From CAYJBH01 sp964370605 (GTDB lineage: Bacteria; Bacillota; Clostridia; Oscillospirales; Ruminococcaceae): DNA of 29,093 bases. Positions 24,319-29,093 of this stretch are shown here, piece by piece. The notes under the pieces are model-generated. The model made no database searches and was not told the origin of the DNA. It saw nothing but the letters and a program-made list of their open reading frames with translations. The stretch is taken from assembly GCA_964370605.1 (NCBI GenBank), contig CAYJJX010000022.1:1-29093 (forward strand), in the 5' to 3' direction. A program made the translations under genes and the position numbers. Position 1 is the first letter of the stretch; each line of letters opens with the position of its first letter.

Positions 24319-25320
24319 TTACTGATATACTTTGTTAATTCGTACTGCTTTTTGATCTTTACTCAAACCCAGTGTGCCTTGGAAATAAGGTTTGTTATCG
24401 ATAATTATGTCTACATCACCACTCAGCGGTTTTTTAAGCTTTATTACATCATCGGGTTGTAATCTTAAAACATCACCAAGCTCTAACTCTAGAGTATCGA
24501 ATACCACCCTCATATCAAGGTCTGCCGAGTTCAAAACGTGTTCGATATTTTCTTTTCGATGAACCTCGCGCTCTTCAACGATCTTTGACTTTGTGCCGCT
24601 TCTCATATATTTCGGTACAAATTCACCCATCATCTCGCCAAGGGCTGCTGCAGGTAGACATATTGAAATGTTCGAGAGTGTCTCTCCAACCTTGAGTTCC
24701 AACAGAACGATAACTACAATATCCTCCGGTGAGAATAGTTGAAGCAATCTTGGGTTGGTCTCCATTGAAGCAACTCTTGCAGTCGTCGGGAGCAAAGTCC
24801 CCCATGCTTCCTGAATATAAAATGTCATTTTCGATATGACATTTCGCATGATGTTGAGCTCTATCTCGGTAAAGTCCCGATCCTCTTCTCCTCCACCGCC
24901 GTTACCACCGAGCAATCTATCGATGATAGTGTAGCTTACTCCTGTCGAAAACTCCATCATGGTGGTCATCTCGTCAAGGTCTTCGTTTTCCGGTTTCAAC
25001 TCGATAATTCCAAGTATAGTGTTGTCGGGTAACGCGTTGTTAAACTCGTTGTAGCGTTGTTCCTCGACCTGTAAGACCTTCACCTCACTGAATATCCTCA
25101 ATATTCCGGAAAAATATGAAGATAGTTGCCGTCCGAGATTTTCATGGAGATTGTCAATCAACCTTAACTGCTCTTTTGTGAATTTCTTCGGTGAACGAAA
25201 GTCATATTCTTTTACCTTTCGCCCATCGACAGTATTGTCTGCCGTTGTTTCTTCAATCTCACCACTGTCGATTCCTTTTAACAGCTCATCAATCTGCTTT
25301 TGAGAAAGAACCTCTGCCAA
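24319..25320 (-). CDS. fliM: Flagellar motor switch protein FliM, TTG start
   Basis: C-ring protein that receives CheY-P. With a TTG start at 25320 the 333-residue product begins AEVLSQKQIDELL, the conserved CheY-P-binding peptide of FliM, and its length matches the family. GGAGG (25336-25332) lies 11 nt upstream. A longer frame begins 12 codons earlier but adds residues not found in the family. The middle domain is CheC-like without the phosphatase motif, and the C-terminal SpoA domain has RLQPDDVIKLKKPLSGDVDIIIDNKPYFQGTLG. It follows motB by 59 nt with no fliL between. Confidence 0.94.
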   Translation of the reverse strand: MAEVLSQKQIDELLKGIDSGEIEETTADNTVDGRKVKEYDFRSPKKFTKEQLRLIDNLHENLGRQLSSYFSGILRIFSEVKVLQVEEQRYNEFNNALPDNTILGIIELKPENEDLDEMTTMMEFSTGVSYTIIDRLLGGNGGGGEEDRDFTEIELNIMRNVISKMTFYIQEAWGTLLPTTARVASMETNPRLLQLFSPEDIVVIVLLELKVGETLSNISICLPAAALGEMMGEFVPKYMRSGTKSKIVEEREVHRKENIEHVLNSADLDMRVVFDTLELELGDVLRLQPDDVIKLKKPLSGDVDIIIDNKPYFQGTLGLSKDQKAVRINKVYQ

Positions 25321-25379
25321 AGCCGCATCAACCTCCCTTCGTTTTCGTAATACCAAACTTCATTCATGTTATCCACCGA

Positions 25380-26219
25380 CTATTCACCAAAATCGGACGG
25401 TGTCTCGGGGTCGTAGTAGAACGCCGGATCAAGTCCCTGTTCCGCTATCGCCGCGAGCGCCTCTGGGTCGGACGGATCAAAGCCGTTGCCAATAATCATC
25501 AGCTCAACACGCCTATTTTGTGCTCGACCTTCTTCGGTCGAGTTGTCCGCTATCGGATAGTTTTTACCATAACCTATCGCTATAGTCTTTTTGGGCTCTA
25601 TTCCCGCCTCGTCAAATACCGCTGCCACCGCATTGGCACGAGAGGAAGACAGTTCTCGATCGTTAATACTTGACGGCCCGTCCACCTGTGCTGTATAGCC
25701 ATTTACACGAATATTTTGAATCTGACTGTCTACCGACACCAGTGCGTCTGATACGGTGTCAAGAATCGGAATAGCGCTTTCCAACAGCACCGCTCGATCC
25801 GGCTCGAAAAAGATGTTGTCATTGAATCGAACAAACACAAGATCGTCCTGCTTTTCTATATGCACGCTTCCCTCAAGCTCATTTTCCTGAACATACTGTT
25901 GCAGATATTCATATAACGCTTCCATCGTCTGAGGTAACTGGTTCGTGGTATCGGGGTTTATCATGTCTTCTTGAGTGATTGTGCCCTCCCCCTGGTTCTC
26001 TCCAAGGTCTTCACCCTCACCGTCCGGAGTCAGAACAACCTGGGGTGTTTCTTCCCCTCTTCGGTTAAATGATTCCACGATCATCTCATACTTTTCGACA
26101 TCGATGGTAGAAGAGGCATACAACAGGACAAAGAAACACAGAAGAAGTGTCACAAGATCGCCGTAGGTCGCCAGCCAATCGCTACCGCCTCCGCCTTCGT
26201 CTCTCTTTCTTCTCGCCAT
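25380..26219 (-). CDS. motB: Flagellar motor stator protein MotB
   Basis: Stator subunit that anchors MotA to peptidoglycan. The 279-residue protein has one membrane helix (about 22-40) with the proton/sodium-binding Asp21 in WLATYGDLVTLLL, a periplasmic linker rich in Glu and Gly, and an OmpA-like peptidoglycan-binding domain (about 130-245) with NGYTAQVDGP...NDRELSSSRANAV and EEGRAQNRRVELMI. A further acidic tail of some 30 residues follows. The ATG has AGAAAGGA upstream. An unusual 145-nt gap separates it from motA. Confidence 0.95.
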   Translation of the reverse strand: MARRKRDEGGGGSDWLATYGDLVTLLLCFFVLLYASSTIDVEKYEMIVESFNRRGEETPQVVLTPDGEGEDLGENQGEGTITQEDMINPDTTNQLPQTMEALYEYLQQYVQENELEGSVHIEKQDDLVFVRFNDNIFFEPDRAVLLESAIPILDTVSDALVSVDSQIQNIRVNGYTAQVDGPSSINDRELSSSRANAVAAVFDEAGIEPKKTIAIGYGKNYPIADNSTEEGRAQNRRVELMIIGNGFDPSDPEALAAIAEQGLDPAFYYDPETPSDFGE

Positions 26220-26285
26220 CTTAATAGAATCCTTTCTGTGTATCTCGTTTTTTTCACGAATGACGCTGTAAAACTTGAATTTACT

Positions 26286-26313
26286 ATTTTAGCCGTTTAC
26301 CTTATTTTATCAA
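26286..26313 (-). promoter_or_regulatory. Candidate internal promoter before motB
   Basis: On the minus strand TTGATA (26313-26308) and TAAAAT (26291-26286) are separated by 16 nt in the motA-motB gap. Each differs from consensus by one base. The start would be near 26279, some 60 nt before the motB ATG. AT-rich sequence makes a chance match possible. Confidence 0.35.
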
Positions 26314-26364
26314 ATTATCAAACCGCAATTCATATATTATGCGAATCGAACTGCTAAAACAATG

Positions 26365-27186
26365 TTACTCTGCCGGTGCCTCAGCCGCGGCCTTAGATTT
26401 CTTGCCGCCTTTTTTGCCCGCATTTGCCGGGAGCAACAACATCAACTTTTCGCCGATGAACTTCGGATTTTCACCCGCTTGAATGGCCTGCACGCCCTCA
26501 CAAATCAGCATCTTGCAAAGATACTCTTCTTCATGTCGAACCGCAAGTTTTGTAGCGATCGGAAGAAAAAAGATATTTGCAACACAGCTTCCGTAGAAGG
26601 TGGTCAGCATAGCAACCGCCATGTTCGGGCCAAGGTCGTCGGGATTTCCGAGGTTTTGAAGCATGTTCACAAGTCCAACCAGCGTTCCGATCATACCGAA
26701 TGCCGGTGCGAATGCCGCACCTTTTTCATAGAACGCTCTGTCTCTTGCATGACGATCGTCGAGATATTGCAGTTCACTGTCAAGCAGTTCTTTCACCTTC
26801 TCGGGATCGACACTGTCGACCACCAACATCAGGCTGTTCTTGAGGAACGGATCTTTGGTCTGGTTGAGTTTATCTTCTAGCGACAACAGACCTTTGCTCC
26901 TTGCCTCTTTTGCAAAGTCGACGATGCTGTCGATATAATCCATGGGATTATATTTCTGCGGCTTGTACATAATCTTAAGATGCTTCGGTATCTTGGCATA
27001 TACGTTGGCAGGAAAGGACAACAGCAGACAAGCAATGGTACCACCAATGGTAATCGCAATACTCGGTGGGTCAATAAAGCTGAGCACCTTCGTAATATCA
27101 TAACTGATTGGATCCATAGAAAATCCGATTCCGAATATGATTAGCGCCGGTGCCAACAGCGTTCCGATAATTGATACAATATCCAT
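26365..27186 (-). CDS. motA: Flagellar motor stator protein MotA
   Basis: Stator ion-channel subunit of 273 residues with four membrane helices: about 3-22, 42-60, 150-178 and 188-208. Conserved features are FYEKGAAFAPAFGMIGTLVGLVNML and MAVAMLTTFYGSCVANIFFLPIATKL. The C-terminus ends in a Lys/Gly/Ala-rich tail (GKKGGKKSKAAAEAPAE). AAAGGA lies before the ATG. The gene follows flbD by 49 nt, the usual clostridial order. Confidence 0.95.
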   Translation of the reverse strand: MDIVSIIGTLLAPALIIFGIGFSMDPISYDITKVLSFIDPPSIAITIGGTIACLLLSFPANVYAKIPKHLKIMYKPQKYNPMDYIDSIVDFAKEARSKGLLSLEDKLNQTKDPFLKNSLMLVVDSVDPEKVKELLDSELQYLDDRHARDRAFYEKGAAFAPAFGMIGTLVGLVNMLQNLGNPDDLGPNMAVAMLTTFYGSCVANIFFLPIATKLAVRHEEEYLCKMLICEGVQAIQAGENPKFIGEKLMLLLPANAGKKGGKKSKAAAEAPAE

Positions 27187-27235
27187 AACCTATGTCGTTC
27201 CTTTCTGCTTGCATGTCTCAACTTTTATCTATAAT

Positions 27236-27451
27236 CTAACGGTCTTGAAATAATGAACCGGAAATGCTATCTTTAAAAACTTCTTTACGAAACTCTATAA
27301 CCATTTTTCTCAACTCCTCCGGCGACTCTTTTACTATATAATATTTGCCGGAAAGCATCTTTATCGTAGTGTCAGGTGTGGCAGTGACCAGCTCAATCTG
27401 ATCGGGATTTATGAGCAACAGCTCATCATTCTGCTTGGTTAGCGGTATCAT
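27236..27451 (-). CDS. flbD: Flagellar protein FlbD (SwrD)
   Basis: Short 71-residue protein of the FlbD family, found between flgE and motA/fliL in Firmicutes and spirochaetes; the Bacillus SwrD member raises motor power. Family features are MIPLTKQNDELLLINPDQIELVTATPDTTIKMLSGKYYIVKES. The ATG is preceded by AAGGA. It lies 70 nt after flgE, across a GC-rich hairpin. Confidence 0.92.
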   Translation of the reverse strand: MIPLTKQNDELLLINPDQIELVTATPDTTIKMLSGKYYIVKESPEELRKMVIEFRKEVFKDSISGSLFQDR

Positions 27452-27477
27452 ATAACATTCCTTGTCTGTTCGGAGTC

Positions 27478-27504
27478 GGGGCTGTGGCTGTTCGCTACAG
27501 CCCC
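27478..27504 (-). other. GC-rich hairpin between flgE and flbD
   Basis: GGGGCTGT (27478-27485) and ACAGCCCC (27497-27504) are a perfect 8-bp inverted repeat with an 11-base loop, in a gap of only 70 nt. In the minus-strand RNA no U-tract follows, so this is more like a stabilising or processing hairpin for the abundant flgE message than a terminator. Confidence 0.5.
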
Positions 27505-27521
27505 ATGTCTCCTATTTTATA

Positions 27522-29093
27522 CTATCGCTTCAGGTTAACAAGCTCTGTCAGCATCTCGTCCGAGACGGTGATGATCCTGCTGTTTGCCTGGAATCCACGT
27601 TGGGTGACGATCATATCGGAGAATTCCTTTGACAGGTCGACGTTGGACATTTCCAGCGAGCCTGCCGCCAAAGCACCGGAACCGCCCATTCCCGCTGTGT
27701 TCAGTTGGGCTTCGCCACTGTTTGAAGTCTCTTGGAAATATGTGTTTCCGCTCTGCAAGAGACCCTGTGGGTTAGAAAAGGTTGCGATGGTGATTCTGCC
27801 AAGCTGCATGAGTCCGAGCACCGAATGCATACCTTCGATTGTTCCGTCCGGACCAATAGCAAGTGAGCTAAGATCTGCAATGGTTTGAGGGCCGCCCTCT
27901 GTTCCGCCGGTTAGCTGAATGGGTTTGAGCGAAAGTCCGAGCGCCGTCGGGGGCATGGAAGGTGTTGACGTTATCGTCGGTGCAGTTGCATGAGCAAATT
28001 GTGCCGCATCCCAGTCACCGCCGTTTGCGTCGGTCGGATCAAATGCCTCGGTCGCGGGATCTGCAAGACCCAATGTGCCAAGCTGATCAAATCCCGGATG
28101 CGAAATCTGGATATATTCGTCTCCGTTTTTCAAGAGTACCGCGCCGCCCAAGGTCATGTTGCTGTCAACAGTTCCGATATAATCGGTGCCGCCGACGTTG
28201 ACCGTGATGGTAAATGCCTGTGTCGGGGTGTTGGAATATGCAATGGTCGGTGTTCCAAGAGCACCGGTGCCGCTGTAATTGGAGCTGACCGTCTGAACCT
28301 GCATACTTCCTCTGCCAAACAGTCCCTCTGACGGTATTCCGTCAAACTTGCCGAGTGTTACCGAGAAGTCACTGCTTGCAATCTCTTCACCGGTCAGTCC
28401 GCCACCTGCGAAAGGATCGGGAATGATGGTGTGGGAAACGGTAAACACGCCAGCCGGATGTTCAACACCACCGTTTGCCTCGGTGATTGCCGCATTTATT
28501 TTTGTGTTGAAATCGGTGATGTCGGTGAAGGTCTCATTTGCGTTAAGTGTAAGCAATACGCCACTTGTGGTAATTTCTGCCGTTGCCGGTTGACCACCCG
28601 GAAGCTGCGAGGAGGAGGCAAAGTTAAGCGTTACATTGCTGTCGGTAGTTGCATTTGAGGTGGTAAAGCTGAAGGTCTTTCCGTTGATAATCTCTTCTGC
28701 CTCGGAAGCTGAGGGATTGACTGAGGGAAGTTGGATTTGAATCTTTTCGTCGGAAGGTTGACGTCCGAGCGGATCGCCAGAAATACCGAGTACAAAGTTA
28801 CCGTTGTTGTCCACGAGATTTCCTATTTCGTCAAACTTTAGGAGTCCTGCCCTTGTATAAAAGGTGTTGCCGTCTGGGTCAGATACCATAAAAAAGCCCT
28901 CACCGGCGATCGCCATATCCAAAGCACTACCGGTTGCCGTAAAACTGGATTGATTCATCATCAAATCAATGCCTGAAACTTTTGCGCCGGAACCTACTGC
29001 GCTCGGATTGACACCGCCTCGTGTAGCTGTTGCAGCGGATGCACCGCTGGTGGTTTGATAATAAACATCGCGAAATGAAACTGTGGAACCTTT
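27522..29093 (-). CDS. flgE: Flagellar hook protein FlgE, 5' end outside window
   Basis: Hook subunit. The frame stays open to the right edge, giving 523 residues without the N-terminus; the visible edge reads GSTVSFRDVYYQTTSGASAATATRGG, a typical segment shortly after the FlgE start. Then come the central SALDMAIAGEGFFMVSDPDG and FYTRAGLLKFDEIGNLV motifs, a long variable hook domain with a Thr/Ser/Gly-rich middle (about residues 95-360 of the visible part), and the C-terminal SNVDLSKEFSDMIVTQRGFQANSRIITVSDEMLTELVNLKR. A start codon at 28964 is possible only as a false internal start. Confidence 0.95.
   Translation of the reverse strand, partial: KGSTVSFRDVYYQTTSGASAATATRGGVNPSAVGSGAKVSGIDLMMNQSSFTATGSALDMAIAGEGFFMVSDPDGNTFYTRAGLLKFDEIGNLVDNNGNFVLGISGDPLGRQPSDEKIQIQLPSVNPSASEAEEIINGKTFSFTTSNATTDSNVTLNFASSSQLPGGQPATAEITTSGVLLTLNANETFTDITDFNTKINAAITEANGGVEHPAGVFTVSHTIIPDPFAGGGLTGEEIASSDFSVTLGKFDGIPSEGLFGRGSMQVQTVSSNYSGTGALGTPTIAYSNTPTQAFTITVNVGGTDYIGTVDSNMTLGGAVLLKNGDEYIQISHPGFDQLGTLGLADPATEAFDPTDANGGDWDAAQFAHATAPTITSTPSMPPTALGLSLKPIQLTGGTEGGPQTIADLSSLAIGPDGTIEGMHSVLGLMQLGRITIATFSNPQGLLQSGNTYFQETSNSGEAQLNTAGMGGSGALAAGSLEMSNVDLSKEFSDMIVTQRGFQANSRIITVSDEMLTELVNLKR

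Overview
The window looks like the chromosome of a motile, Gram-positive-type bacterium of the Firmicutes, most likely class Clostridia. The evidence is the rplS-lepB-rbgA-rnhB-yraN block, a fla/che operon in Bacillus/Clostridium order (flgE-flbD-...-fliM-fliY-cheY-fliOPQR-flhB-flhA-sigD), FliY in place of a plain FliN, CheC and CheD, strong AGGAGG-type ribosome sites and frequent TTG/GTG starts. A membrane M23 + M50 protease pair resembling SpoIVFA/SpoIVFB hints at a spore-former. Base composition is moderate. I see no mobile element, phage gene or CRISPR array.

Left end (1-5566, mostly + strand): the 5' end of a tRNA gene on the - strand with its own promoter, then a divergent promoter and a structured leader for rplS (ribosomal protein L19). 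A large hairpin separates rplS from lepB (signal peptidase I), rbgA (50S assembly GTPase), rnhB (RNase HII), yraN and thrC (threonine synthase), which are packed or overlapping. A metallophosphoesterase gene follows and ends tail-to-tail with the next cluster, sharing a TTATAA.

Middle (5561-13498, - strand): in transcription order fapA-like (DUF342), a YegS-type lipid kinase, radA, an M23 membrane peptidase, an M50 intramembrane protease, a B12-binding-type radical SAM protein and its DUF2344 partner. The M23 ribosome site lies in one arm of a perfect 13-bp inverted repeat, suggesting translational control of the protease pair.

Right end (13574-29093, - strand): one long flagellar/chemotaxis array. 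In transcription order it is flgE (5' end outside the window), flbD, motA, motB, fliM, fliY, cheY, fliO, fliP, fliQ, fliR, flhB, flhA, sigD, flgF, flgG, cheC, cheD. It encodes hook and rod proteins, the stator, the switch, the type III export gate, the flagellar sigma factor and the CheY-phosphate/receptor-adaptation branch. The usual fliL, flhF, flhG, cheB, cheA and cheW are absent from their normal slots. The sigD-flgF gap holds a three-way-junction-like inverted-repeat structure and a duplicated ribosome-site motif.

No wholly new multigene system is evident. The best leads are non-coding (9573-9614 and 16351-16415), the poorly understood radical SAM/DUF2344 pair linked to the protease pair, and the condensed flagellar operon.
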